A program made the translations under genes and the position numbers. Below the pieces are notes generated by a model that saw only the letters and a program-made list of their open reading frames with translations, searched no databases and had not been told where the DNA came from. This document shows positions 55,365 through 63,180 of a DNA stretch of 64,000 nt, in pieces. Origin of the DNA: Lachnospiraceae bacterium (GTDB taxonomy: Bacteria; Bacillota; Clostridia; Lachnospirales; Lachnospiraceae). The stretch spans positions 62,001 through 126,000 of the forward strand of contig CAJTCY010000013.1 in NCBI GenBank assembly GCA_910575075.1, given 5' to 3'. Each line of letters starts with the position of its first letter. Position 1 is the first letter of the stretch.

Positions 55365-55544
55365 TGTGTAACTTTGCGACGGCGTATATATTCTGCCAAT
55401 GACACACCAGAAACATAAGAAAAAATACGCTGAATAATAAGGGGAACAGCACGCAATACGGGCTGCTTCATCATATGAGATTTCCTTATCCAGATTATCT
55501 TCTATGTAATCAATGGCTGCTCCAAGTTTTTTCAACCATTCCAT
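55365..55544 (-). pseudogene. AraC family regulator, N-terminal fragment
   Basis: After GAGGAGG the frame reads MEWLKKLGAAIDYIEDNL and DEAARIACCSPYY, the first helix-turn-helix of a GyrI-like AraC regulator. A short deletion shifts the frame, and the next frame continues QRIFSYVSGVSLAEYIRRRK before joining endolysin sequence at about 55362. Both the frameshift and the junction disable the gene. Confidence 0.75.
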
Positions 55545-55723
55545 CCTTTCACCTCCTCGCAAATAAGAATAGCCCACTCTGATTTATATTTCCTCTCTTT
55601 TTCTGCTATCTTTTGTAAACATGGATATAATGTATAGGAATAAAAATTTGATTTCAACCGTATCACCATATTATCAACTTGCAAGGATTTATCTGAATCC
55701 AAATATAAGGTCTTAAAGAAAAA

Positions 55724-55750
55724 ACCGACAAACCGTGAGGGTTTTTCTCA
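55724..55750 (-). terminator. Terminator-like hairpin after the first KTR gene
   Basis: AAAAACC(GACAAACCGTGA)GGGTTTTT forms a short AT-flanked stem just past the KTR stop codon. The adjacent motif CTCACAAATTCATCGGCTCT is repeated after the second KTR gene. Confidence 0.5.
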
Positions 55751-55755
55751 CAAAT

Positions 55756-55944
55756 TCATCGGCTCTGTGTCTTTGCATCTGGCTCTGTAATGATGGTTAT
55801 TTGTAAATTTTTTGCCTTAATCAGACTTTCCCGCCTGCACTTCGGGCAATAAAGGGGATAATTTATCAAAACCGTATCGCCCCTAATTCTATTGCGGGTT
55901 TTCCCACCGCAGACAGGGCATAATATCCATTCTGTTTTAATCAT
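55756..55944 (-). CDS. Cysteine-rich KTR protein, copy 1
   Basis: The 62-residue protein has two zinc-finger-like pairs, LCPVCGGKTR and YCPKCRRES, and the C-terminal PDAKTQSR tail that names the KTR family. It is a common small gene of Tn916-like elements, often beside tet genes; its function is unknown. It lies 12 bases after the hydrolase gene in the same direction. Confidence 0.9.
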   Translation of the reverse strand: MIKTEWILCPVCGGKTRNRIRGDTVLINYPLYCPKCRRESLIKAKNLQITIITEPDAKTQSR

Positions 55945-55956
55945 CGTGCTATTTAT

Positions 55957-56682
55957 TTACCTTTCCTTTGAAATGAAATCTTTATTACTTATTTCTTTTC
56001 CAATCCATTCACACAAGATATTCAACTGCCGTTCTGTATGAAACCAATGCTCACATTTTTCTGCAACTGTAAGACTACATTCAAACTTTCCCGCAAATTG
56101 TTCTACACATTCACCGTCAATTAAATTATCACTTTCCCCATATAATATTTTAGTCGGAAAATTCCACTGACGGATTGGATGTTCTAAAACATATCTCCAA
56201 TATTCCCACGAGAGACTCTGTCCAAAATCAGTTGGAATAAAAAGCTGCTGTTTCAGTTGGGCTTGCGATACATTTGCCCAATCCATCATCTTTAACATAA
56301 GCTGTTTCATATCCAAAACAGGAGAAACAAACAGACAATTTTCTAATCGCTCATCTCCAAAACTTAACAGACCAAACCAAGCACCAATACTGCTTGCATA
56401 TAAGGAAATCTGTTTCCATCTGCATTTGGCAAATTCCATAATTCCAGATAATTCTGGCACAATATTCCACGGTTCAAAAGTTACCGCTTCATTTATCCTT
56501 TCTCCATGCTTAGGCAAATCCATACTGAGAACCTGCCAGCCAGAACGGAAGGCTATATCAGCAAATGCTTCTGCTTCTTCTTTGCATCCGCCTTGTCCAT
56601 GTATATATAAATACACTTTTCTTGATGGTACACCCCAAAGAACAACAGGTATTTCATTGATATAAAATTTTGCATTTGTCAT
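55957..56682 (-). CDS. Alpha/beta hydrolase
   Basis: The 241-residue cytosolic protein has an oxyanion HGQGG motif, nucleophile Ser in YASSIGAWF (in place of GxSxG), Asp in LYGESDNLID and the catalytic His near EHWFH. The substrate is unknown; it could be an esterase. The start at 56682 follows GAGAGG. It is divergent from a TetR-type gene, and two copies of CTAAT-N3-ATTAG between them make TetR its likely controller. Confidence 0.85.
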   Translation of the reverse strand: MTNAKFYINEIPVVLWGVPSRKVYLYIHGQGGCKEEAEAFADIAFRSGWQVLSMDLPKHGERINEAVTFEPWNIVPELSGIMEFAKCRWKQISLYASSIGAWFGLLSFGDERLENCLFVSPVLDMKQLMLKMMDWANVSQAQLKQQLFIPTDFGQSLSWEYWRYVLEHPIRQWNFPTKILYGESDNLIDGECVEQFAGKFECSLTVAEKCEHWFHTERQLNILCEWIGKEISNKDFISKER

Positions 56683-56723
56683 TTCATCTATACCTCTCAA
56701 ACACTATTTTTAATAGCAAAAAC

Positions 56724-56826
56724 ACTAATATCATTAGTATTTTATATGATTATACCTAGTTTGTCAACATTCCAAAAGAAGAAATCTAATCACAATATTG
56801 ACTTTGCTAATTTAATTAGTTAAAAT
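56724..56826. promoter_or_regulatory. Divergent promoters with paired TetR operators
   Basis: Two copies of the palindrome CTAAT-N3-ATTAG lie at 56725-56737 (within ACTAATATCATTAGT) and 56807-56819. The + promoter TTGACT (56798-56803), 17-base spacer and TAAAAT (56821-56826) contains the second operator in its spacer. The minus promoter TTGACA (56762-56767), 17-base spacer and TAAAAT (56739-56744) ends next to the first operator. This should let one repressor shut off both the hydrolase and its own gene. Confidence 0.75.
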
Positions 56827-56858
56827 AAATAGAAAATATCTTTATGAGAGGTAATCCC

Positions 56859-57419
56859 ATGCGTGTAACAAAAGCAGATGTAATCCAAACCGCTTCGGAT
56901 ATGGCGGACAAAAACGGGCTAAGCAATGTTTCCCTAAAAGCTGTTGCAGAAAGCCTTCATATCCGTACCCCCTCGTTATACAACCATATAGACAGCCTTG
57001 AATCCCTGCTTAGGGAAGTCGCCCATAAGGGTATGAAAGCCATGAATGAACGGATGGTACAGGCGGCTATCGGAAAAATTGGAGATACCGCAATAAAAGG
57101 TGTTGGCATTGAGTATCTTAGCTACATGATTGAACACCCTGGGATTTATGAAACAATCCAATGGGCAACTTGGCATGGCACTGAGCAAACAGGGGAAATA
57201 TTTCGTAATTACCTTTCACTTTTAAAAACCCTTATCCTTTCATGTGATTTCAAGCAAACAGATATAGATGAAATCCTGAACCTGTTGACAGGCGTTCTTC
57301 ACGGTTACACAACCTTACAATTAAGATATGCGTTTCACAAACCAGAGGAAGTGAAAGCAGCCCTAGCAGATGCTCTTGACACTGTGCTGTTAGGATTACA
57401 TCAAAAATACGACCAATAA
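56859..57419 (+). CDS. TetR/AcrR family repressor
   Basis: The protein of 186 residues has an N-terminal helix-turn-helix (VIQTASDMADKNGLSNVSLKAVAESLHIRTPSLYNHI pattern, shown here in parts) and a helical ligand domain containing the HPGIYETIQWA and GVLHGYTTLQL segments of the TetR_C WHG group. The start at 56859 follows GAGAGG by seven bases; an ATG five codons upstream lacks a site. Its promoter holds an operator in the spacer, fitting autorepression. Confidence 0.92.
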   Translation: MRVTKADVIQTASDMADKNGLSNVSLKAVAESLHIRTPSLYNHIDSLESLLREVAHKGMKAMNERMVQAAIGKIGDTAIKGVGIEYLSYMIEHPGIYETIQWATWHGTEQTGEIFRNYLSLLKTLILSCDFKQTDIDEILNLLTGVLHGYTTLQLRYAFHKPEEVKAALADALDTVLLGLHQKYDQ

Positions 57420-57452
57420 ATTTTAACAATCGTTCTAGGGAGTGAAAAACCT

Positions 57453-58202
57453 ATGGCAACAAACAATATCCGCTATTTATACGGTACAGAAACAGGCATT
57501 GAACTGATTTTCTGCGATAATTCAACCATATCCTATCCGCTGCATAACCATGTTTCCGTGCTGACAGTCGGCATCATACTGGATGGCTCTGTTATCCTTA
57601 CCACAAATCAAGAAACAAAGGTTTATAAGCAAAATGAAACTTTCGCCATATTCCCATACGTGCCGCATAGCATTTCAGTACATGACAGTTATACTTTGCT
57701 CAGCCTGTGCATTGATAAGAACATGATAAACAACATAGATATTACCACCATACAAAAACATATTACACTTCTTCTGATGCAGGCTCTGAACATGGAAAAA
57801 CTCAATCAGTATCAGATATTACGGCTATTAAACTGTCTGGATGAAATTGCAGGTTCTTCCAAATTGCAGTTAAAAAAGCACACCTCATATATCCACGACT
57901 TAAAAAAGCAGTTGGAATTATACCCAGAATGCAAACTTACTGTCGATGAAATGGCACAAAATGCTTTCATCAGCAAATACCACTTTATCAGAAGTTTTAA
58001 GGCAGAGGTCGGGCTTACGCCGCATCAGTTCCAAATACAGAACCGCATCCGAAAAGCACAACGCTTAATCCACAAGACCGAAACAATAACAGAAGTAGCC
58101 CTGACCACGGGTTTCTGTGACCAAAGCCACTTCATAAAGCAATTTGAAAAATATGTAGGATTGCCGCCATTAACGTATAAAACATCTTCTGGCACTATCT
58201 GA
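57453..58202 (+). CDS. AraC family transcriptional regulator
   Basis: The 249-residue protein has a cupin-like N-terminal domain (SYPLHNHVSVLTVGII, FAIFPYVPHSISVHDSYT) and two helix-turn-helix motifs at about 155-245 (LTVDEMAQNAFISKYHFIRSF; ITEVALTTGFCDQSHFIKQF). It follows the TetR gene by 33 bases in the same direction and faces the cupin gene. It may regulate the cupin gene or the lost MFS transporter. Confidence 0.92.
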   Translation: MATNNIRYLYGTETGIELIFCDNSTISYPLHNHVSVLTVGIILDGSVILTTNQETKVYKQNETFAIFPYVPHSISVHDSYTLLSLCIDKNMINNIDITTIQKHITLLLMQALNMEKLNQYQILRLLNCLDEIAGSSKLQLKKHTSYIHDLKKQLELYPECKLTVDEMAQNAFISKYHFIRSFKAEVGLTPHQFQIQNRIRKAQRLIHKTETITEVALTTGFCDQSHFIKQFEKYVGLPPLTYKTSSGTI

Positions 58203-58216
58203 CCAGAGGAAATTGA

Positions 58217-58612
58217 TTAGCAAAGGGCAGGCATAAATTTTGCAAACAGGTAAAGCCCGTCATCCCCTGCAATGACTTCATGCGGTACTCCTATGGGGAA
58301 AATAGAGATTACACCTGCTTCATAAGGCAATGTAACGCCATCGTTTACACATTCTCCCGCACCAGAGATTACCTCATGGGTTTCCAGTTGCTTCTCGTGG
58401 ATATGACTGCCAATCTTTTTATTGGGAGCTATCCTTACGAGATGATAGCTGAATTGTCCTCCTGTCTTTTCGGATGTGATGATATGCTTTAGCTCCACAC
58501 CCTCAAATGCAGGATGCTTAGACCACGGAATTGCATGAAAGGCAACCTCTGTATCTGGCAAAAGCAGCTTACCCTCTCCATCAAATTTTTCAAACAGATT
58601 CTTATAATCCAT
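58217..58612 (-). CDS. Cupin domain protein
   Basis: The 131-residue single-cupin protein has metal motif 1 as GSHIHEKQLETHEVISGAGE and motif 2 as FPIGVPHEVIAGDDG. It may act as a small sensor, isomerase or dioxygenase; nothing specifies the substrate. The ATG at 58612 is preferred over a TTG three codons earlier, with GAAAGGAA upstream. It converges on the AraC gene with 14 bases between stops. Confidence 0.88.
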   Translation of the reverse strand: MDYKNLFEKFDGEGKLLLPDTEVAFHAIPWSKHPAFEGVELKHIITSEKTGGQFSYHLVRIAPNKKIGSHIHEKQLETHEVISGAGECVNDGVTLPYEAGVISIFPIGVPHEVIAGDDGLYLFAKFMPALC

Positions 58613-58713
58613 TTTCAACACTTCCTTTCAGATTTTATTGGCATTGTTCCTGCCTGCTTACATCCTATCAGAAAGCATAAAATCTGAATTGTAAAAAATT
58701 GCGGAATGAAAAA

Positions 58714-58757
58714 CAGAGCCGATGAACTGTAATGTATCTCACAAATTCATCGGCTCT
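58714..58757 (-). terminator. Hairpin after the second KTR gene
   Basis: AGAGCCGATGAA (58714-58725) pairs with TTCATCGGCTCT (58746-58757), a perfect 12-base stem that overlaps the end of the KTR gene. Confidence 0.7.
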
Positions 58758-58935
58758 GCGTCTTTGCGTCTGGCTCTCTGATAACTGACATATTCATTTG
58801 TTGGACATTGATAAGTGTTTCCTGTCTGCACTTCGGGCAAAATAAAGGAAAATTTTCAAGCACCGTATCTTCACGCAATTTTAATCTCGTTTTGTTTCCG
58901 CATACAGGACATAATAACCATTTTTCCTGCTTCAT
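58747..58935 (-). CDS. Cysteine-rich KTR protein, copy 2
   Basis: The 62-residue paralogue of the protein at 55756 has LCPVCGNKTR, FCPKCRQET and the same PDAKTQSR tail. It overlaps the end of a truncated MFS gene by 4 bases, as KTR genes often follow a resistance or efflux gene. The two KTR copies bracket the hydrolase/TetR/AraC/cupin group. Confidence 0.9.
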   Translation of the reverse strand: MKQEKWLLCPVCGNKTRLKLREDTVLENFPLFCPKCRQETLINVQQMNMSVIREPDAKTQSR

Positions 58936-59117
58936 GCTGATACCTCCTGTTGTTCTTTTTCCATATCTTTAAAAAATCCCATTGCAGACAATCCGACAAC
59001 ACATATAATTACGCCAGTCGGGAGTAAACATAAGTAGATTGCATCACAAAATCTGTCAAACAAAAAGCCGTACACAATCTGTCCTATGGGCTGGACACAT
59101 AATGTAAATCTCGTCAA
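58932..59117 (-). pseudogene. C-terminal fragment of an MFS efflux transporter
   Basis: About 60 residues remain: QPIGQIVYGFLFDRFCDAIY and a last hydrophobic helix LCLLPTGVIICVVGLSAM with a charged tail. This is the last two helices of an MFS drug-efflux-type transporter. Everything upstream is replaced by the ArdC-like gene, so it cannot transport. Confidence 0.65.
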
Positions 59118-59986
59118 TGAAGATAAACGTATTCCTGCCTTTCGCCCTGTTCATCGTGATACGGTTCAAAATGCTGTCGAGGACAACAAGCATACCGATA
59201 GGCTGTAACTGCTTGCCCAAGCTCTCCCTTTAAGCCCTGTTCGTCCATCTCCTCATATTCTCTTGGGAGATTGTCAAAGTTAAATCCCTTTGTGTCCACG
59301 CCGTAGCGGGAGCTTACCATATAGGCGACGCAGAACGACTTGAACTCGGATTCATCACGGCTCTCCTTATGCTTGCAGTCAAAGACCGCCGCCGACACTT
59401 CCTTTGCCATGCTGACAAAGAGCTGTTCCTCATTTAATCTCGTGCAGATGAAGATTGTCTGCTGCGAGCTGTCGTAGAACGCAGGCAGCTCAAGGTCATC
59501 GACTGGCACAAAGGAAACGGGGCTTGCGTCAATCATCGCCGACACAAGCTCCCGCATGGTTTTCTGCTCCTGCGGCTGCTGCCTGTCCTTTGCCGAGGTC
59601 TGGGAAATGTCGTAAACTACTTTGGCGTTGTAGCCGACCGCCTTTGAGCCGTCCTCACGCTGGTACTCTTTCCCCGGCTCAAGGATGGTGATTTTCTGTG
59701 CGTCCTTATCCACATAGACACGGCTCTGTTTCCAGCTTGCGTAATCCTTAAGCTGCGTGGCTTCGGGCATCTGTGCGGACACTAAGATTGCGTTGTTGAC
59801 GGAGTAGCGGTCAAAATGCCCCTGCACGTCGAGGTATCTCTGGAACATCCCGCCGTCCGCCGCAATCTCGGCACACGTATTGTCTATCAGCTCATAGGCT
59901 TCCCGCCGTTGCTCCTGCTTGGCAGCAGCCCATTCCTCCTTGTTGAAGGCTCTGCCGCCCCCGCTGAATACGTCGTAAATGCTCAT
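59114..59986 (-). CDS. ArdC-like protein of conjugative elements
   Basis: The 290-residue protein opens MSIYDVFSGGGRAFNKEEWA and has QRYLDVQGHFDRYSVNNAIL and KITILEPGKEYQREDGSKAV, typical of the ArdC-type N-terminal domain carried by Firmicutes conjugative elements (ssDNA-binding, antirestriction in better-known relatives). An AAAGGAG-type site precedes the start. The C-terminal end runs straight into the MFS fragment, and the last few residues may be altered by that junction. Confidence 0.78.
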   Translation of the reverse strand: MSIYDVFSGGGRAFNKEEWAAAKQEQRREAYELIDNTCAEIAADGGMFQRYLDVQGHFDRYSVNNAILVSAQMPEATQLKDYASWKQSRVYVDKDAQKITILEPGKEYQREDGSKAVGYNAKVVYDISQTSAKDRQQPQEQKTMRELVSAMIDASPVSFVPVDDLELPAFYDSSQQTIFICTRLNEEQLFVSMAKEVSAAVFDCKHKESRDESEFKSFCVAYMVSSRYGVDTKGFNFDNLPREYEEMDEQGLKGELGQAVTAYRYACCPRQHFEPYHDEQGERQEYVYLH

Positions 59987-59988
59987 GC

Positions 59989-60113
59989 TTATCTCGCTCC
60001 TTTCGATTTTGGTTTCCGTTTCCGCTTCTGGGGCTGCTTATGCTCCGTCTTTCCTGCGGGCGGTTTCTTTGTGGGAGATTTCTCTTTCGCAGGGTTCGGG
60101 GAAACTGGACTTA
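59989..60113 (-). pseudogene. Basic C-terminal tail of a disrupted element gene
   Basis: Before the ArdC-like start (stop codon TAA at 59989-59991) a frame reads NPAKEKSPTKKPPAGKTEHK and KRKPKPKSKGAR. Such Lys/Pro-rich tails are common in relaxase or replication proteins of these elements. The frame ends at the IS terminal repeat, so the gene lost its 5' part to the insertion. Confidence 0.5.
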
Positions 60114-60897
60114 TGTCAATATCTTGGACACAAAAAGTTGAAAGTTTATGCTACTTTTTTTAATTCCTCATCCTCCTTTTGCTGGGGTGTCATATAACCG
60201 ATGGCACTGTGTATTCTTTTACGGTTATACCAGCCTTCTATGTACTCAAAGATCGCCCTGCGGGCTTCTGCTTCATCCTGATAGGTATGGAGATGGATTT
60301 TTTCTTTCTTCAGCACGGAATGGAATGACTCCATACAGGCATTGTCATAGGGATTCCCCTTACGGCTAAAAGAATGCAGGATTCCCTTGCTGGACAGGTG
60401 CTTTTCAAACAGCTGGCTCGTGTATTGGCTCCCAAGGTCACTATGCAGGATGATCCCCTCTGTATCCCTGACATTCAGGCATGCATTCTTTACCGCCTGA
60501 ACTGCCAGTTCTGCTGTCATGGATGTCCCATAGGCATATCCGATGATCTTACGGCTGCACAGATCCATAACAGACGCCAGATAGGTCCATCCTTCTTTCT
60601 CCACATAAATATAAGTAATGTCGGTACACCATTTTTGGTTGATGGTTTCCGTTCCGAAATCACGTTTTAGGATATTCACCTTGTTATCCGGGATACTGCC
60701 GTGATTGGAATGATGGTTGTACTTCTTTGCTACAACAGAGCGCATCCCTTGCCCTGCCATATGCCTCTGGACCCGTTTGACGCTGCAGGCTGTACCATTA
60801 TCATTCAGTACACGGCATATTTTGACAGCCCCATACCTCTGTTTTGAGCCTTCGTATGCCTGTTTCACTTTCCTGCCAAATTCCTCATACTCTTTGC
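60114..60897 (-). mobile_element. IS3-family insertion sequence, truncated
   Basis: The right end is visible at 60114 as TGTCAATATCTTGGACACA on the plus strand. The element extends to about 60897, where transposase coding (EYEEFGRKVKQAYEG) joins a response-regulator fragment. The left terminal repeat, orfA and the 5' part of orfB are missing, so it cannot move by itself. Confidence 0.75.
60146..60868 (-). pseudogene. IS3-family transposase OrfB, 5'-truncated
   Basis: The remaining 240 residues hold the whole rve catalytic core: Asp in KWCTDITYIY, Asp in ILHSDLGSQYT and Glu in DNACMESFHSVLKKE, ending IHSAIGYMTPQQ. The N-terminal helix-turn-helix region of about 50 residues and orfA are absent. 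The catalytic residues are intact, yet the protein should be inactive without DNA-binding parts. Confidence 0.85.
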
Positions 60898-61180
60898 GCC
60901 TATTTGAAGGTGCGCTAGGTCAATTTCTTTCGGGGTTATATCTATCTTCCCATTCTGGTTGCAAGCGGAATATCCAGAAAAATCTACGGTCAAATCACCA
61001 TGTTTCCATATATTCGGCTCATCCTTTACCCCTGCCCGACGCAGCAATGCCGTGATACGTTTCCCAAGCACAACCATCGAAAACGGCTTTGTCATATAAT
61101 CATCTGCCAGACAATCAAAGCTCGATACCTGCGTATATTCATCCTCTAATGCGGTAAGCATGATAACGGGTATAGGGTCT
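60898..61180 (-). pseudogene. Response regulator fragment (OmpR family)
   Basis: The readable part runs from PIPVIMLTALEDEYTQV through DDYMTKPFSMVVLGKRITALLRRAG to the start of a winged helix (DITPKEIDL). It lacks the phosphorylation-site half at the N terminus, lost at a junction with the DUF3848 gene, and the DNA-binding end, lost at the IS junction. Confidence 0.75.
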
Positions 61181-61184
61181 GTTG

Positions 61185-61555
61185 CTTCTCAATAAATAAC
61201 ATCGCCTTTCTTTCCCAGACAAAATCTTTTCCGTCTTAACCATATAGGACTTAAAATCAGCGATGGTCTGGCGTAAATCTTCCATGTGGGAATCGTCCTT
61301 TTCAAGCCAATCCTCATAAATATCCTGCAAAAGATTCGGGGACTTCATAAGGGCTTTTGCCGCCTGCGGGGAATAATCCGCTTCGGAAAAACACTCTGCA
61401 ATATCATTCTTTAGGATGATTTGATATGCGGCATCGTAAATCTCCTGCGGACTTCTGCTTAGAATATCCTCACGGAAATCATCAAGCTCACGCTGTACTT
61501 TTTCAGCCAGTTTTTGGTTAAGGGACTGTCTGTACTCTTGGTAATCCAATCTCAC
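61185..61555 (-). pseudogene. DUF3848 family protein, 3'-truncated
   Basis: The frame opens LDYQEYRQSLNQKLAEKVQ and continues SPQEIYDAAYQIILKNDIAE and DDSHMEDLRQTIADFKSYM, the DUF3848 pattern of conjugative-element genes. At about 61185 it enters response-regulator sequence out of frame. The family is small and of unknown function; most of the domain is present. Confidence 0.7.
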
Positions 61556-61572
61556 ACCTTGAAAATAAAATA

Positions 61573-61608
61573 AGCCGAGGGATTTTCGTTAATGAAAACC
61601 TCTCGGCT
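61573..61608 (-). terminator. Hairpin terminator
   Basis: AGCCGAGGGATTTTC and GAAAACCTCTCGGCT pair nearly perfectly, followed on the minus strand by T-rich sequence. It would end transcription coming from the small membrane protein gene. Confidence 0.65.
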
Positions 61609-61697
61609 ATGTAAAAATTTTTACTTCCACTCAAAATTAAATGAAAACTTTTTCTGAATTTCTTTAATTAGATAAAACTTCCGCATATAAAAATATA

Positions 61698-61877
61698 TCA
61701 CTTTTCTTTTCTGCTATTTCTATATAAGCCTATAAAAACTAAAGCAAAAACTAATGGTATACAAGTATATCCTGCATTAACCGTTCCGTGATTTATAAGA
61801 ACAAAAACTGCACCAATAAATGTAAGAACAGAAAATATGATTGATAAAACCAAAAAAAGCCAATCCATCTTTTTCAT
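61698..61877 (-). CDS. Small two-helix membrane protein
   Basis: A 59-residue frame starts MKKMDWLFLVLSIIFSVLTF with a GAGGTG site upstream. It has two hydrophobic segments (about 5-27 and 36-52) and a basic end RNSRKEK. It is just below the size usually listed. Family not recognised; related small proteins occur in mobile elements. Confidence 0.6.
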   Translation of the reverse strand: MKKMDWLFLVLSIIFSVLTFIGAVFVLINHGTVNAGYTCIPLVFALVFIGLYRNSRKEK

Positions 61878-61933
61878 TTATACACCTCACAAATACTATT
61901 TTAGTTTTAATAACATTATATTTATATGAAAAA

Positions 61934-62289
61934 TCAGATGTGGCAATCAGACTGTTTTTTCTTTATCTGGATTATGTCAATACGGACTCTTTGATATAAA
62001 GCAGGAAACCCACAAAAATTTTTCCAGACCTCATCATCTGCTTTCAATGCGTGCAAAATATCATTATCTATGATAAATCCAGACGGCGACATATCTGGAA
62101 GCATTGCCCGTCCTGCATCTGTCATACGCCCTAATTTTTCCATTCTTCTGCATCGCTCCTTATTCCATTCAGACCAAAGAGAGCATTTTTTTCTTGGGGC
62201 TAATCTTTCTGTTTCTGATTTATGAGTTTCTGTAACCATTCCCGAAGCTCATTCCTTTTTTGAACATCCAATAAATTTTGTATTTCCAT
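61934..62289 (-). pseudogene. YdeI/OmpD-associated family gene with internal deletion
   Basis: ATG at 62289 opens MEIQNLLDVQKRNELREWL, the N terminus of the YdeI family, but that frame ends at TAG after 29 codons. In the next frame the C-terminal part is clear: APRKKCSLWSEWNKERCRRM and EVWKNFCGFPALYQRVRID. The middle of the family, about 60 residues, is missing. The original protein would be of the so-called bacteriocin-protection type, function not settled. Confidence 0.7.
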
Positions 62290-62309
62290 AGAGTAACTTC
62301 TCCCATATT

Positions 62310-62969
62310 TTATCTTCTAGCCAATGTTCTAAGCATATCTTCAAACCTCTTTGTCTGATTGTCAATATCATCTTGAGTAACACCATAATATTTATAGACA
62401 TCAAGGAATATTCTGTCATATTTTTTCATTGCTTTATTAGATTCTCCTGATGCTGACCCTCCAATATATCCGTAATTCTTTTCAAAAATTAGTGTCGAGT
62501 GAAAATCCTTTCTATTTACTTGCAGAATGTGTAAATCAATATCAAACAATTCCGTTGGAATATCTTCTGCTGCTTTTTGCCTTTGATTTATTAACATCAT
62601 AAAATGCTTAATGCTTTCTTCATCCCGTCCCTCCAGTTCTGGGTAATCTTTGAGCTTTCCCAACAATTCGGGCTTATATTGTAAGATAAACGAAGCACGC
62701 ATCTGGTTGTATTCCGTTTTATATTCTTCCGATTCTTTACTAATGTCAGTATAACCCCATTTACTTTTAGCGTATTCTATCACTTGTTCCATAGTATGTG
62801 GATTTGCTTTCAATAATTTTGCAATACGCTTTTTTCTTAATGCGAAAAGTTTCTTTTGAATCTCCTGTTTTAAAGTTCTCTTTGAGCCTTTTCCGCCAAT
62901 TAAGAAAAATGATGTTGGTCCATCGTTTGTTTCAATAACGCTTACTTCACTTACTTCTTTCTTGCCCAT
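62310..62969 (-). CDS. Hypothetical protein with DGPTSFF motif
   Basis: The 219-residue protein has a leader VSVIETNDGPTSFFLIGGKG that echoes the GGADGPTS segment seen in sodium-pump decarboxylase beta subunits and in a set of unknown clostridial proteins, then a basic helix and ANPHTMEQVIEYAKSKWGY. No membrane helix is visible, so it is not itself a pump. The start at 62969 has AAAGG about 16 bases upstream, rather far. Function is unknown. Confidence 0.65.
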   Translation of the reverse strand: MGKKEVSEVSVIETNDGPTSFFLIGGKGSKRTLKQEIQKKLFALRKKRIAKLLKANPHTMEQVIEYAKSKWGYTDISKESEEYKTEYNQMRASFILQYKPELLGKLKDYPELEGRDEESIKHFMMLINQRQKAAEDIPTELFDIDLHILQVNRKDFHSTLIFEKNYGYIGGSASGESNKAMKKYDRIFLDVYKYYGVTQDDIDNQTKRFEDMLRTLARR

Positions 62970-63099
62970 GATTTTTCTCAACTACCTTTCTGATTTGTTT
63001 TATGACATTAAGGAAAAGCTCATTTATGGCATATATTATACTTTATAAATATGAATTTTTCAATCTGCACCGCCATCATACAGACCCATTCAACTATGT

Positions 63100-63130
63100 A
63101 AAAACGGCATCAGCTCCATGCCAACACCGT
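63100..63130 (-). terminator. Hairpin after the C-GCAxxG-C-C gene
   Basis: On the minus strand ACGGTGTTGGCAT and ATGCCGT with an internal loop are followed by TTTTT, about 50 bases past the stop codon of the 139-residue gene. Confidence 0.55.
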
Positions 63131-63180
63131 CTTTTCTTCGGCCAGTCCGTTATAAAGGCTGTCAAAAATTTATATCTTGC

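Noticed and set aside
54715-55452. A 245-codon open frame beginning in AraC-type sequence
   Set aside because: The first 30 codons are an alternative frame of the AraC fragment; only the part from about 55360 is endolysin. It was described as two pseudogenes instead.
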